Positions 1 to 9,110 are shown, counted from the first letter of the stretch. The stretch is 64,000 nucleotides of DNA from an uncultured Methanoregula sp. (GCF_963678795.1 NZ_OY787453.1:930001-994000), one strand, 5' to 3'. Translations and numbers: made by a program. The notes: generated from the sequence alone by a model not told the origin.

Positions 1-1
1 T

Positions 2-352
2 AAAATTGCATCCGTGAGAGTGCAGGCGCTCGAAGCCGTGAAGATTGCCCGCAGGCATGGGGTAAAGATAGGGTTTGGTACCGACCTGCTCGGACCGCTC
101 TGGGAAGAGCAGAGCAATGAATTTGCCCTGCGTTCCCGGGTCGAGAAGCCAATCGACACGATCATCTCGGCGACAAAGATCAATGCTGAGGTGCTGAACC
201 AGTCCGGCAACCTGGGCGAGATATCCGAGAAGGCCAGTGCCGATATCCTGATCCTCGCGAAGAATCCTGCTGAAGATATTTCCGCGATCACGGACCGCAG
301 TAATATCCGATTGATTATGAAAGCCGGAACGATTTACAAGAACACCTTATGA
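2..352 (+). CDS. Amidohydrolase family protein, C-terminal part (cut by window start)
   Basis: Only the last ~116 residues lie in the window; the reading frame is open to the left edge. The visible part has the end of an amidohydrolase TIM barrel: a GFGTDLLG segment whose Asp is the typical last metal ligand, a helix that begins new chains with SATKINAEVL, and the closing composite beta-domain (GEISEKASADILILAKNP...IMKAGTIYKN). This layout matches imidazolonepropionase/prolidase-like amidohydrolases of the metal-dependent hydrolase superfamily. The substrate cannot be told from this part. It ends 75 bp before the convergent TrmJ gene. Confidence 0.8.
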   Translation, partial: KIASVRVQALEAVKIARRHGVKIGFGTDLLGPLWEEQSNEFALRSRVEKPIDTIISATKINAEVLNQSGNLGEISEKASADILILAKNPAEDISAITDRSNIRLIMKAGTIYKNTL

Positions 353-427
353 GCTGCCGGGATCCCACGGCACCTGTAAAGGAAGATCCGGCCGGCGATA
401 TGGTGGGGATAAGCCGGATCCGGATGC

Positions 428-1180
428 CTATTCCTCATCCCCGTTCTCTTCCAGGTTTTTCTGTCCCGTCCTGTCCCGGTCGAGCAGTGACGGATCAATG
501 TGCCACTCGCTCCGGCGCAGGAGTCCGTGGAGGGTGCTAGCCTCCCGGATGGTCAGGTTGCACCGCCCGAGAACCCGGCGGATCAGGGTCATCGTGTTCT
601 CCCGCTTGAACTCCGGGTGATGGATCTCATCCAGGTACCGGTCGATATGCCGGTAGAGGTGATTCATATCCCCCGGCGGCGCGAGCCGTATCTCCGGGAG
701 CGGGAGGTTTGCGAGCTCGTAACAGACAACCCCCACCGCGTGCGACAGGTTGAGGATCGGGTAATCATCGTGGGTCGGGATGGTGCAGATCATGTCGCTC
801 CTCTTGACCTCCGCGTTGTTGAGGCCCCAGTTCTCGCGCCCGAACAGGATCGAGATTCGACCGTCCACATCCTTGATCCGCTCGCGGAGTTCCTTGGGGG
901 AATAGAACGGCATCCGCATAGCATGGCAGACCGATTTGCTCACGGCACCAGTTGTCGAGATGACGATGTTGCTCCGGGCAAAAACATCCTCGATGGTGCA
1001 GGTCTCTGCCCCGTGGAGCACATCGTACGCATGGGAAGCCCGTCCATCCGCCTCATTGCCAAGTTTGCAGGGATTGATGAGCACGAGACGGGTGAAGCCG
1101 AAGTTCTTCATCACCCGTGCGGCGAACCCGACATTTCCCTCGTAGAGGGGTTCGACAAGGACGATATCGATCTCGGGCAT
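428..1180 (-). CDS. TrmJ/SpoU-type RNA 2'-O-methyltransferase
   Basis: A 250-residue protein of the SPOUT (TrmH) superfamily, predicted to methylate a ribose 2'-OH in tRNA with SAM; archaeal TrmJ acts on position 32. The N-terminus IDIVLVEPLYEGNVGFAARVM is the family RNA/SAM entry motif, followed by the Arg-containing catalytic region. ILFGRENWGLNNAEV and IPTHDDYPILNLSHAVGVV are motifs II and III, forming the knotted SAM site. It lies 5 bp downstream of the GGGP synthase gene on the same strand and is probably cotranscribed with it. The position methylated is inferred from the family only. Confidence 0.85.
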   Translation of the reverse strand: MPEIDIVLVEPLYEGNVGFAARVMKNFGFTRLVLINPCKLGNEADGRASHAYDVLHGAETCTIEDVFARSNIVISTTGAVSKSVCHAMRMPFYSPKELRERIKDVDGRISILFGRENWGLNNAEVKRSDMICTIPTHDDYPILNLSHAVGVVCYELANLPLPEIRLAPPGDMNHLYRHIDRYLDEIHHPEFKRENTMTLIRRVLGRCNLTIREASTLHGLLRRSEWHIDPSLLDRDRTGQKNLEENGDEE

Positions 1181-1185
1181 AAAAA

Positions 1186-1872
1186 TTACTGGACCGCGTC
1201 AACGGTTGCTTTCAGGACGCTGGCACCCTGGTCGTAGACCGCATTGCCGACCACAATCGTATCAGCATACTTCCCCATCTGCGCAGCCTTCTCGGCAGAG
1301 TTGATCCCACCGCCATAGTAAAGGATGGAAGAATCAATGGCTTCTGAAGCTGCCCTGACGACCTCCGGGTTACCGAACACCCCGCTGTATTCGAGGTAGA
1401 TGATCGGGAAATGGAAGTACCGGTCAGCGACGGTCGCGTACGCGGCAACCTCCTCGGCCTTAAGATCGCAGACCGCCCGGGTCACTTTCCCCACGGAGGA
1501 GTCCGGGTTGAGGACGATGTATGCCTCGGGAACGATATATTCCCAGGGAATCTTCCCTTTCTGCATCTGCACCCATGCACGGTGCTTGCCGACGATCCAC
1601 TGGACATCGCTCGTGTTCATGACGCTCGGGACAAAAACATAATTGATACCTTTTGTAAGCACCGCTTCCGGCCCGGCGGGCTCCATGACCAGCGGAAGGT
1701 CGTAGGTTTTGACCTGTTTTAAGAGATCGGCAAGATTCTCCTGCGTGACATTGAGGGTGCCGGAGAGCATGAGCGCGTCAGTTCCGCTCGCTGCAATGGC
1801 ATCAATGTCACCGGGTTTCAGCTGCTTGTCGGGGTCGAGTTTGGTCACGTGAACCCAGTCTTTCCACTTCAT
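1186..1872 (-). CDS. Geranylgeranylglyceryl phosphate synthase
   Basis: This enzyme makes the first ether bond of archaeal membrane lipids, joining geranylgeranyl diphosphate to sn-glycerol-1-phosphate. The 228-residue protein is a TIM barrel with KLDPDK near the start, SGTLNVT, LVMEPAGPEAV, YIVLNPDSSVGKVT, IIYLEYSGVFGNPE and a C-terminal YYGGGINSAEKA phosphate-binding motif with VGNAVY, all typical of the PcrB/GGGPS family. I chose the ATG at 1870-1872 (MKWKDWVHVTKLD) because the 20 residues upstream look non-family. The gene is followed at 5 bp by the TrmJ gene. Cytosolic or membrane-peripheral; an essential archaeal function. Confidence 0.9.
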   Translation of the reverse strand: MKWKDWVHVTKLDPDKQLKPGDIDAIAASGTDALMLSGTLNVTQENLADLLKQVKTYDLPLVMEPAGPEAVLTKGINYVFVPSVMNTSDVQWIVGKHRAWVQMQKGKIPWEYIVPEAYIVLNPDSSVGKVTRAVCDLKAEEVAAYATVADRYFHFPIIYLEYSGVFGNPEVVRAASEAIDSSILYYGGGINSAEKAAQMGKYADTIVVGNAVYDQGASVLKATVDAVQ

Positions 1873-2194
1873 CACAATCAGTACAGTATTCGCGTTCCAT
1901 CCCCATAAACGGTATCCTTCGCGGCACCACACCTGACTTCCTGATAAACGGGAATAATATTGATGCCATCAACCGTAATCGGGAATATCTGCCGATCCTC
2001 ATACCTGCCCTGATCAGCCTCCCTGTATCCGTTGTTTGCGTTACTTCGCATCCGGATGGTCCGACTCTCGAACGGGCCAAATCCACGAAACCCGATGGTT
2101 TATCGTCAAGCCTGTTAAGGACAATGACCTGCGGGTTGCAATCGAACTGGCATTGAAACAATAATAAAAAAAGATATCCGCTTTCAATATCCGC
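1873..2194. other. Intergenic region between topA and GGGP synthase
   Basis: About 320 bp without a supported gene. It should hold the promoter for the GGGP synthase/TrmJ pair. Open frames crossing it lack starts or recognisable domains. The A-run just after the topA stop (2163-2173 on the plus strand, T-run on the coding strand) would suit an archaeal poly-T terminator for topA. Confidence 0.4.
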
Positions 2195-5023
2195 TCAAAT
2201 CTGGATGATGGCGTTCTCTCTCTTTTTCTGGAAAAGTTTCTGGAAATCCCGGATCTTCTGTTCGGGAATACCGGTTGCTGCACAAAGTGCTGCTGCATCT
2301 GCTGCAAGAAGGGCATCCCCGTTGATGATATCGGCCCGGAACAGTTTTTCCAGGGTTGTTTCCGAGAGCCCCCTGATCGCGAGGAGCTCCTTTTTGCCTT
2401 TCTCGATCACCAGTTTTGAGAGTTTCTTCGGAACCGGCCGGTTGAGATATCTGCAGACCAGCTCGACATGCTTCTGGACGGTTGTTGTTGACATGCCGGT
2501 CTGTTCTCCAAGAGCAGCCGGCGTATGCGTGCAGAATGTCTTCGGGTCAAGGATCCCTGCCGCAAGATATTTTTTTAAGCTGACTGCAGGGATACCGATC
2601 TCTTTGAGTATCTGGCCATGGTAGACTTTTTTTGCTTCAGCGAGCAGGGCTTCTGCTTCCTCATCCCCGATCCCGGCCTTTTTCAGGCAGGCAACGTCAG
2701 CCTTTGCAAGTCCCGAGAGTTCGGAGATCCCCGATTCTTTAAGGGAGCCCATGATCTTCGAATAGCTGCGTCCTTTCCTCGGAATGAGGTTCTCGCGCAG
2801 GAACTTGCGGCACTCGGAACGGCGCCGGAGCGTGGCAAGGACGGTAGTGGCATCTTGGATCAGCTGCTCAGATTTCTCCTTTGAAATGTCCAGTTTCTTT
2901 GTGAGCACCTCAGGAGTACTGTGCGCCAGTTCGGCAACCGTGTAGATATGCTGTGCCCGGATCTTTTTTAAGAGCGTTTCGTCAAGGGAGGGGATCTCGG
3001 AGAGGGACTCACTGTTGGAGTTGACGTGGTGGCAGAGCGGGCAGCCTATATCCCAGGGTCGTGCCCCTTTCCTTACAAGGCGGACAAAGCTGAGCTGGTG
3101 CTTGTCGCATACCTCATCGGTGCGGACAGCAAAGCCCCATTGTGCCATAGGAAGTCCGATGTTAAAGCTGCATTCGGGATACCGCGAACACCCGATGAAC
3201 TGGGTGTTTCCCCGCAGGTGCTTGATTGCGAGGGTGCCGCCGCAGACCGGGCATTTGCCAAGGTTCATCTCCTCGGCAGTGCGGTTCCGGATATCGTCTC
3301 CTATCACCTGCTCGTTTGCCTCCAGCTGGTCGAAGGCATGGTGCAGCATCTCGCGGGATTCCCTTATAACGTCCTCCCGTGTCCTCTGGTTCTGCTTGAT
3401 CAGCTGCATATGCGCCTCGATCGTCTGGGTCATATCGGGCCTGGTGATCGCGTCCGCGTGCTGTTCGAGAGATTCAGTGACCACCCTGCCGACAAGGGTC
3501 GGGCGGAGGGGATTCCCTTCCACGTACTTGCGGGAGACGAGTTTTGCTATCACTTCATGCCGGGTGCTCTTGGTGCCAAGGCCCAGTTCTTCCATCTGCT
3601 GGATCAGTTTGCTCTGGGTGTACCTCGCCGGTGGCTGGGTCTCTTTCTCATCCATCTGCACTTTCTTTACGGGCAGGTGTTCCCCGGTCTCGAACGCGGG
3701 GAGGAGCATCTCGCGGGCTTCGCTGAAGGGATAGACTGTATGCCAGCCGGGTTCAGTGAGCTGCCCGCCCGTTGTGGTGTACTCCTCGCTTCCTGCGTTG
3801 AAGAGAATCTTGAGGGTCTTCCACTGGGCGTCAGGGGCAAGCGTAGCAAGGAACCTGCGGAGAACGAGCTCGTAGATCTTAAAGACATCCTCGCCCAGCA
3901 TTTCTTTTGTCGCTCCCCCGGTCGGGTGAATGGGCGGATGATCGGTGGAGGATTTTTTGCCCCTCGTTGGTACGGCGCGACGGTTTGCCATCACCCAGTC
4001 AACATCCTTTCTGAACGGGGAGTTACGGATCGTCTTTAGGATCCCGTCGATCTCGAGAGAGGGCGGGTAGACGGTATTGTCGGTTCTCGGGTACGAGATG
4101 AAACCGTTCATGTACAGGTCTTCGGCAATCCGCATTGCATTTGCTGCCGAGAACCCGAGCCGGGCCGCGGCAACGATATACGTTGTGGTATCGAACGGCG
4201 ACGGTGCCCGGTCCTGTTTGCTGCCGACCTTGACCTCGGTAACAACGAGCGGCGGCTTTGAGTTGTCCCGGGCAGCTTCCGCGGCTGCCTTTTCATGGAA
4301 CCTGCCGTGCGTGTGCCGTGTCTCAACGGGCTCTCCGGACTTCTCGGTCAGGAGCGTGAGCTGCCAGTATTTCTCCGGGACAAAGGCATCGATCTCCTTC
4401 TCCCTGTCCACGATCATGGTGAGGGTCGGGCTCTGGACCCTTCCTACCGAGAGGATGTTCTGCCCGCCCCGGCGGGCAGCAAGGGAGATGAACCTGGTTA
4501 AGGACGCCCCCCACATCAGGTCGATAGACTGCCGGGCTTCCCCCGCTGCCGCAAGGGAGAAATCGAGTTCGGTTGTGTTGGAAAAAGCGTGCCGGAGCTC
4601 CTGTTCCGTTATCGCGGAGAATCGTGCCCGGTCAACCGGTACTTTGGCGTTGACAGCCCGCACGAGCTCATAGGCCTCTTTCCCGATAAGTTCCCCCTCG
4701 GTATCAAAATCGGTTGCAATCGTGACACGATCTGCCTTCCTTGCAAGCTTCTGCAGCAGCGTGACGATCCTGCGCTCGGTCGGCACCTTGATGGTCTTCG
4801 CATCGATGAGGCTTCTTGGTGTATACTCCTCGCTTCGCCAGTTCTGGTATCCCGGCTCGAAATCGATCTCGACCACATGTCCCCGGAGCCCCACGGATAC
4901 CGTGTCCCCGTAACTATACGTGGATACGCCGGCATCCTTGTGCTCGGTGACTTTTTTGCCCTCGCTGAGGATCTGTGCAATACGCCGTGCCGAGATATTC
5001 TTTTCCGCAACAATGAGGTGCAC
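2195..5023 (-). CDS. topA: DNA topoisomerase I (type IA)
   Basis: Relaxes negatively supercoiled DNA through a 5'-phosphotyrosyl intermediate. The 942-residue protein starts with a Toprim domain (LIVAEKNISARRIAQIL; acidic ATDFDTEGELIG around residues 105-115). The catalytic Tyr is Tyr311 in GFISYPRTDNTVYP. The type IA core continues through TKSTRHEVI. A four-Cys zinc finger (CPVCGG...GCSRYPEC, ~595-625) and a second Cys/His cluster (CDKH...CPLC) follow. The last ~280 residues are a series of helix-hairpin-helix-like segments, which makes this protein longer than many archaeal TopA. Its stop precedes the GGGP synthase gene, and gatB lies 5 bp upstream on the same strand. Confidence 0.95.
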   Translation of the reverse strand: MHLIVAEKNISARRIAQILSEGKKVTEHKDAGVSTYSYGDTVSVGLRGHVVEIDFEPGYQNWRSEEYTPRSLIDAKTIKVPTERRIVTLLQKLARKADRVTIATDFDTEGELIGKEAYELVRAVNAKVPVDRARFSAITEQELRHAFSNTTELDFSLAAAGEARQSIDLMWGASLTRFISLAARRGGQNILSVGRVQSPTLTMIVDREKEIDAFVPEKYWQLTLLTEKSGEPVETRHTHGRFHEKAAAEAARDNSKPPLVVTEVKVGSKQDRAPSPFDTTTYIVAAARLGFSAANAMRIAEDLYMNGFISYPRTDNTVYPPSLEIDGILKTIRNSPFRKDVDWVMANRRAVPTRGKKSSTDHPPIHPTGGATKEMLGEDVFKIYELVLRRFLATLAPDAQWKTLKILFNAGSEEYTTTGGQLTEPGWHTVYPFSEAREMLLPAFETGEHLPVKKVQMDEKETQPPARYTQSKLIQQMEELGLGTKSTRHEVIAKLVSRKYVEGNPLRPTLVGRVVTESLEQHADAITRPDMTQTIEAHMQLIKQNQRTREDVIRESREMLHHAFDQLEANEQVIGDDIRNRTAEEMNLGKCPVCGGTLAIKHLRGNTQFIGCSRYPECSFNIGLPMAQWGFAVRTDEVCDKHQLSFVRLVRKGARPWDIGCPLCHHVNSNSESLSEIPSLDETLLKKIRAQHIYTVAELAHSTPEVLTKKLDISKEKSEQLIQDATTVLATLRRRSECRKFLRENLIPRKGRSYSKIMGSLKESGISELSGLAKADVACLKKAGIGDEEAEALLAEAKKVYHGQILKEIGIPAVSLKKYLAAGILDPKTFCTHTPAALGEQTGMSTTTVQKHVELVCRYLNRPVPKKLSKLVIEKGKKELLAIRGLSETTLEKLFRADIINGDALLAADAAALCAATGIPEQKIRDFQKLFQKKRENAIIQI

Positions 5024-5028
5024 GCCGG

Positions 5029-6483
5029 TTACGCCCCCTTCTCTTTGAGCGCTTCCACGAGCAGCCGGTTGAGTTCGCCGGGATCGGCTTTCCCCCGGGT
5101 CTTTTTCATGACCTGGCCTACGAGGAAGTTGAGTGCCCCGGCCTTGCCATTCCGGTAATCATCAAGTGCCTTATTGTTTTCGCGGATGGCCTCCGCGATC
5201 GCGGTCGTTATCACACCGGTATCGCCCGTGGTTTTTGCAAGGTTCAGCCGCTTGACAATCCCTGCCGCAGGTTCAATGGCCTCGCCTTTGAACCGCTGGT
5301 CGAGCATGACCCGCAGGACTTCCACCCCGCTCTTATCCGTAATGGTTCCCTCTTTGAGGATCCGGACCAGACCGGTGAACCCGGCTGCATCGATGGCATC
5401 AATATTCATGTTGCGGTAATTCAGCTCCCCGATCAGGGTATCGGCAATCCAGGTGGAGGCAGGGGATGAGAGCCCCGCTTTATCCGGTGCAACGACCTGC
5501 TCAAAGAAGTTTGCAAGTTTGAGTTCACCGGTAAGGGTCCGGGCATGGTTAAGCGAGCAGCCGTATTCCTTTATGAACCGCTCACGCCGGGCATCCGGAA
5601 GCTCGGGGAGAACAATATCCTCAACCCAGGACTTCACGCGGAGCGGGCGCAGGTCGGGCTCGGGGAAATAGCGGTAATCGTTCTCCAGTTCCTTGCTCCG
5701 GGCAGACTGGGTCACACCCCGTCCTTCAAGGAAATGCCGTGTCTCCCGATCGATCCGCTGGCCCCTGCGGACGAGATTCTTCTGCCGGGTGACCTCAAAC
5801 GTGAGTGCCTTTTCCACGCCCTTGTAGGACGTGATGTTTTTTACTTCCACCCTCTCGTTGCCTTTTATCGAGATGTTCGCGTCCACACGGAGCGATCCTT
5901 CCTTCTCGGAATCAAAGACACTGAGGTATTCCAGCGTTGCGCGGAGTTTGTTAAGGAACTTCCGTGCTTCCTTTGGGGACCGCATGTCCGGCTCGGATAC
6001 GATCTCGATGAGCGGGATGCCCGCCCGGTTGTAATCCACGAGCGAGTACTTGCCCCGCTCGACGTTACCCATGTGGACGAGCCTTCCCGGGTCTTCCTCA
6101 ACGTGGACGCGGGTGATCCGGATCCTTTTTTCCCCGCCTTCGTCGCTCTCGATCTCAAGGTATCCCCATTCGGCAAGTGGTTTGTCGTACTGGGTGATCT
6201 GGTACGCCTTGTCGAGGTCGGGATAGAAGTAGTTCTTTCTTGAGAATTCCGATTCGTGGAGAATCTCGCAGTTGAGGGCTTTTGCCACCCGCATCGCGTA
6301 CTGGATTGCCTTTTTGTTGAGGGCAGGCATGGCCCCGGGCAGGCCGAGGCAGATCGGGCAGACGTGGGTGTTGGCCCCGTCGCTCCGGTAGTCTGTTGAG
6401 CACCCGCAGAAGAGCTTGCTCTTTGTGTCCAGCTGGCAGTGCACCTCAAGTCCTACGATAACCTGGCCTTCTGCATCTACCAT
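5029..6483 (-). CDS. gatB: Asp-tRNA(Asn)/Glu-tRNA(Gln) amidotransferase subunit B
   Basis: The tRNA-binding kinase/amidotransferase subunit of GatCAB. It activates the mischarged aminoacyl-tRNA with ATP and receives ammonia from GatA. The 484-residue protein opens with VIVGLEVHCQLDTKSKLFCGC, has the conserved HVCPICLGLPGAMP metal/ATP region and SRKNYFYPDLDKAYQITQYD, and ends with a YqeY-like tail (NFLVGQVMKKTRGKADPGELN). I start it at the ATG at 6481-6483, two bases after the gatA stop; a longer frame upstream only reads through gatA. In archaea GatCAB is generally assigned to Asn-tRNA formation, with GatDE serving Gln. Confidence 0.95.
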   Translation of the reverse strand: MVDAEGQVIVGLEVHCQLDTKSKLFCGCSTDYRSDGANTHVCPICLGLPGAMPALNKKAIQYAMRVAKALNCEILHESEFSRKNYFYPDLDKAYQITQYDKPLAEWGYLEIESDEGGEKRIRITRVHVEEDPGRLVHMGNVERGKYSLVDYNRAGIPLIEIVSEPDMRSPKEARKFLNKLRATLEYLSVFDSEKEGSLRVDANISIKGNERVEVKNITSYKGVEKALTFEVTRQKNLVRRGQRIDRETRHFLEGRGVTQSARSKELENDYRYFPEPDLRPLRVKSWVEDIVLPELPDARRERFIKEYGCSLNHARTLTGELKLANFFEQVVAPDKAGLSSPASTWIADTLIGELNYRNMNIDAIDAAGFTGLVRILKEGTITDKSGVEVLRVMLDQRFKGEAIEPAAGIVKRLNLAKTTGDTGVITTAIAEAIRENNKALDDYRNGKAGALNFLVGQVMKKTRGKADPGELNRLLVEALKEKGA

Positions 6484-6485
6484 GA

Positions 6486-7784
6486 TCAGTTCACCGCCTG
6501 CTCGTAGGTATAGGCAACGTCGATGACCCGTTCGTCCTCGAACGGTCGTCCCATGATCTGGAGTCCGACCGGCATCCCCTCTGACTTCCCGCACGGAACC
6601 GAGATCGCCGGGATCCCGGCAAGGTTTGCCGGGACCGTCAGGATGTCGGCGAGGTACATCGAGAGCGGGTCGCTCTTTTCCTTTAACCTGAATGCGATGG
6701 TCGGCATGGTCGGGCCGGCGATAACATCGACATCGGCAAAGATACGGTTGAAATCTTTCCTGACATTCTCGCGTGCTATCTGGGCTTTTGCATAGTATTT
6801 CCCATAATATCCGCTGGTAAGGGCGAACGTGCCGAGCATGATCCTCCGCCGCACCTCGGGACCGAACCCGTCCCTGCGCACTTCCTGGTACGCGTCATGC
6901 CATGACTTTTTCGTATCTGCGGCAGGGCCGTACCGGACCCCGTCGAAGCGGGCCAGGTTGGAACTTGCCTCGCAGGTGCAGGTGACATAGTACGCGGCAA
7001 GGGCGTATTCCATGGAGGGGATACTGCAGGGGACCGTTACCGCCCCCAGCTCTTCGAGCTTTCCTATTGCTGCCCTTACGGTTGCTGCCACACCGGCATC
7101 CACGCCGGCGCCGAAATATTCCTGCGGGATACCAATCCTGAGTCCTCTGATATCAGCAGCGGGCGTGTGGGTGTAAGGCTTGTCGTGCGACGTGGAATCG
7201 TGGCGATCGTACCCGGCAATGACCCCCATGAGGTCCGACACATCAGTTACCGTCTTTCCCATGGGTCCTATCTGTTCGAGCGAGTTTGCGTACGCGATCA
7301 GGCCGTACCGGGAGACCCGGCCATACGTGGGTTTCAGCCCGACAATGCCGCAGAACGCGGCGGGACACCGGATCGATCCGCCGGTGTCGGTACCGAGCGC
7401 CATACGGACCATGCCTGCGGCAACTGCCGCCGCACTGCCTCCGCTTGAACCGCCCGGCACGCGGCCGGTATCGCAGGGGTTGAGGGTGGGGCCGAATGCA
7501 GAGTTCTCCGTGGTTGTACCCATGCCGAACTCGTCCATGTTGGTCTTGCCGACAATGGCCGCCCCGGATGCCCTGAGGAGTCCGACCGCGTGGGCATCGT
7601 ACGGGGGGACGTACCCTTTCAGGATCTTCGAGGCACAGGTGGTCTCGATTCCCGTTGTTGATATATTATCCTTGACCGCAACGGCAACACCGGACAGTTT
7701 CCCGGTGCCAGATGATGCATGTCTGCAGGTAGTCAGGAATGCATTGTACCGGTCATCCGGCTCAAAGGTGATCTGCCCGGCCAC
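6486..7784 (-). CDS. gatA: Asp-tRNA(Asn)/Glu-tRNA(Gln) amidotransferase subunit A
   Basis: The glutaminase subunit of GatCAB, which releases ammonia from glutamine. The 432-residue protein carries the amidase signature with the Ser-cisSer-Lys triad: Lys in VAVKDNIS (~38), the Gly/Ser-rich GGSSGGSAAAVAAG, and the nucleophile region GTDTGGSIRCPA. Its length is slightly short for the family (about 450-490), mainly at the N-terminus. The start ATG overlaps the gatC stop by one base, a coupled arrangement, and gatB follows after 2 bp. Predicted cytosolic heterotrimer with its neighbours. Confidence 0.95.
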   Translation of the reverse strand: MAGQITFEPDDRYNAFLTTCRHASSGTGKLSGVAVAVKDNISTTGIETTCASKILKGYVPPYDAHAVGLLRASGAAIVGKTNMDEFGMGTTTENSAFGPTLNPCDTGRVPGGSSGGSAAAVAAGMVRMALGTDTGGSIRCPAAFCGIVGLKPTYGRVSRYGLIAYANSLEQIGPMGKTVTDVSDLMGVIAGYDRHDSTSHDKPYTHTPAADIRGLRIGIPQEYFGAGVDAGVAATVRAAIGKLEELGAVTVPCSIPSMEYALAAYYVTCTCEASSNLARFDGVRYGPAADTKKSWHDAYQEVRRDGFGPEVRRRIMLGTFALTSGYYGKYYAKAQIARENVRKDFNRIFADVDVIAGPTMPTIAFRLKEKSDPLSMYLADILTVPANLAGIPAISVPCGKSEGMPVGLQIMGRPFEDERVIDVAYTYEQAVN

Positions 7785-8053
7785 TACATCACCCTCGGGG
7801 CTTTGATGAACCCGTCTTCCTTTGCCGGTGCATTGCGCACCACTTCTTCATGCGGAAGCGATGGTTCCACAACGTCTTCTCGCAGGACGTTATAGAGATC
7901 GCGCGTGAATGTGGTGTCGCCCTGAACGCGGTCGAGCGTATCGAAATATTCCAGAATCGCGTTGAACTGGTGCGTAAAGGTGCCCAGCTCTTCCGGATTG
8001 ATGCCGATGTCGGCAAGTTCCGCAATGTGTTGTACGTCTTTTTCACTGACCAT
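7784..8053 (-). CDS. gatC: Asp-tRNA(Asn)/Glu-tRNA(Gln) amidotransferase subunit C
   Basis: A small 89-residue subunit that wraps around GatA and GatB and stabilises the complex. Family hallmarks are the N-terminal helix VQHIAELADIGINPEEL, the FNAILEYFDTLDRV segment, and the C-terminal REDVVEPSLPHEEVVRNAPAKEDGFIKAPRV. Its first codons overlap the last 11 bp of the asparagine-synthetase-like gene and its end overlaps gatA, so the four genes look like one translationally coupled operon. Confidence 0.92.
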   Translation of the reverse strand: MVSEKDVQHIAELADIGINPEELGTFTHQFNAILEYFDTLDRVQGDTTFTRDLYNVLREDVVEPSLPHEEVVRNAPAKEDGFIKAPRVM

Positions 8054-9047
8054 GGTCCACCCTGCTGATGTGGTCTATGTAATCTTGCACGGACGTTTTA
8101 TAACCGTTTTTACGGGCAAGCTTGCGGAGCACTCCATACACCCCGCTCCCGTATTGCATGGCTTTCTTCTCGTACCCTGCGAGATCTTTGGAAATGTACC
8201 GTTCTGCGACCGTCCTTAAGGGGATCTTACGACGGCCATCCCGTACCTTGTCCGCGGCCCCGATCGCCCGGGCAGCGCGCACAACCCGGGCATCCATGTA
8301 TGGCATGGAAAGATAGGTGCCGTGGAGTGCGGCGATACCCTGGTCGCGGCGTGCCTGCTGTTCAAGCCCGAGAAAGTCCCTGGCCAGATCTGCTTCGAGG
8401 TCTGCGGATTCCAAGTAGCGGGAGTATCCCCCGAAGAGCTCGTCTGCACCCTGCCCGGTGATGATCCGGTTGTACCCGTGCTCTCCGGCCCAGCGGGTGA
8501 TAAAATACTGGGTGAGGGCAATGCCCGTGTTGACCGGGTCCTTTTGCGGGATGGTCCTGACAACCACGGGAAGTGCCACTTCGATCTCTGGCTCAGTAAT
8601 CGTGACATAGGAGCAGGAAAGCCCGAGAGATTCTGCAGCAGTTTTAGCCTGCGCGAGATCGTGCGATCCTTCGATACCCACGGCAACGCATTCCCGCTGT
8701 GCCAGGAAGGCAACAAGCGTGGAATCGACACCTCCCGAGAGTGCGGTCACACCCTCGTCGCTGCGAAGTTTCACCGCAGTAACGATCGCCTCCTCAAGCG
8801 GCATTGCCGGAAAAACCGGTTCAATGTCGCCCATCTTCTTCCCGTTACAGGTAAGGACACCTTTTTGACCCCTGCCTTCCATGATCCCGTAACAGTCCCG
8901 GGCGCTGCACCCGTCCCATGCAAGGAAAAATTCCCCGCCAAATTGGAGAACGGCTCCCTGTTCGGTTCTGCAGATACGATCGATCTCGGAGAACGTAAGT
9001 CTCCTCCCGTCGAGTTCCACCCATCCGGATACTTGTATCTCACTCAT
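8043..9047 (-). CDS. Asparagine-synthetase-like protein without the glutaminase domain
   Basis: A 334-residue protein with the synthetase (PP-loop ATPase) half of AsnB. The pyrophosphate loop is ALSGGVDST (SGGVDS 104-109), followed by ITGQGADELFGGYSRY, the Asp/Glu Mg-binding motif of the asparagine synthase domain. Full-length AsnB is over 500 residues and begins with Met-Cys, the Ntn glutaminase nucleophile. Here the N-terminal ~80 residues keep only a short remnant with no Cys2, so glutamine hydrolysis is not expected. It may use free ammonia or act on another carboxylate. It is the first gene of the unit with gatCAB, overlapping gatC. The link to amide aminoacylation is suggestive, but the substrate is not shown. 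Confidence 0.82.
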   Translation of the reverse strand: MSEIQVSGWVELDGRRLTFSEIDRICRTEQGAVLQFGGEFFLAWDGCSARDCYGIMEGRGQKGVLTCNGKKMGDIEPVFPAMPLEEAIVTAVKLRSDEGVTALSGGVDSTLVAFLAQRECVAVGIEGSHDLAQAKTAAESLGLSCSYVTITEPEIEVALPVVVRTIPQKDPVNTGIALTQYFITRWAGEHGYNRIITGQGADELFGGYSRYLESADLEADLARDFLGLEQQARRDQGIAALHGTYLSMPYMDARVVRAARAIGAADKVRDGRRKIPLRTVAERYISKDLAGYEKKAMQYGSGVYGVLRKLARKNGYKTSVQDYIDHISRVDHGQ

Positions 9048-9079
9048 ATGCAGCTCATCAGTCCCGATCGTTCACACTC

Positions 9080-9110
9080 AGTACCCCGCCAATCTTTTAA
9101 AACATATCTT
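9080..9110 (-). promoter_or_regulatory. Likely promoter of the asparagine-synthetase-like/gatCAB operon
   Basis: On the minus strand an AT-rich box reading GTTTTAAAAGA lies around 9092-9102 in otherwise GC-rich sequence, about 45-55 bp before the ATG at 9047. This is suitable spacing for an archaeal TATA box with a short leader. Position and composition only; no start site is known. Confidence 0.4.

Noticed and set aside
500..1237. 245-codon plus-strand frame opposite TrmJ
   Set aside because: It is a shadow of the minus-strand methyltransferase with no domain of its own.
1873..2161. Minus- and plus-strand frames between topA and GGGP synthase
   Set aside because: No starts with ribosome-binding sites and no recognised domains; treated as promoter DNA.
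3026..4039. 337-codon plus-strand frame opposite topA
   Set aside because: Antisense shadow of a high-GC gene; topoisomerase motifs are clear on the other strand.
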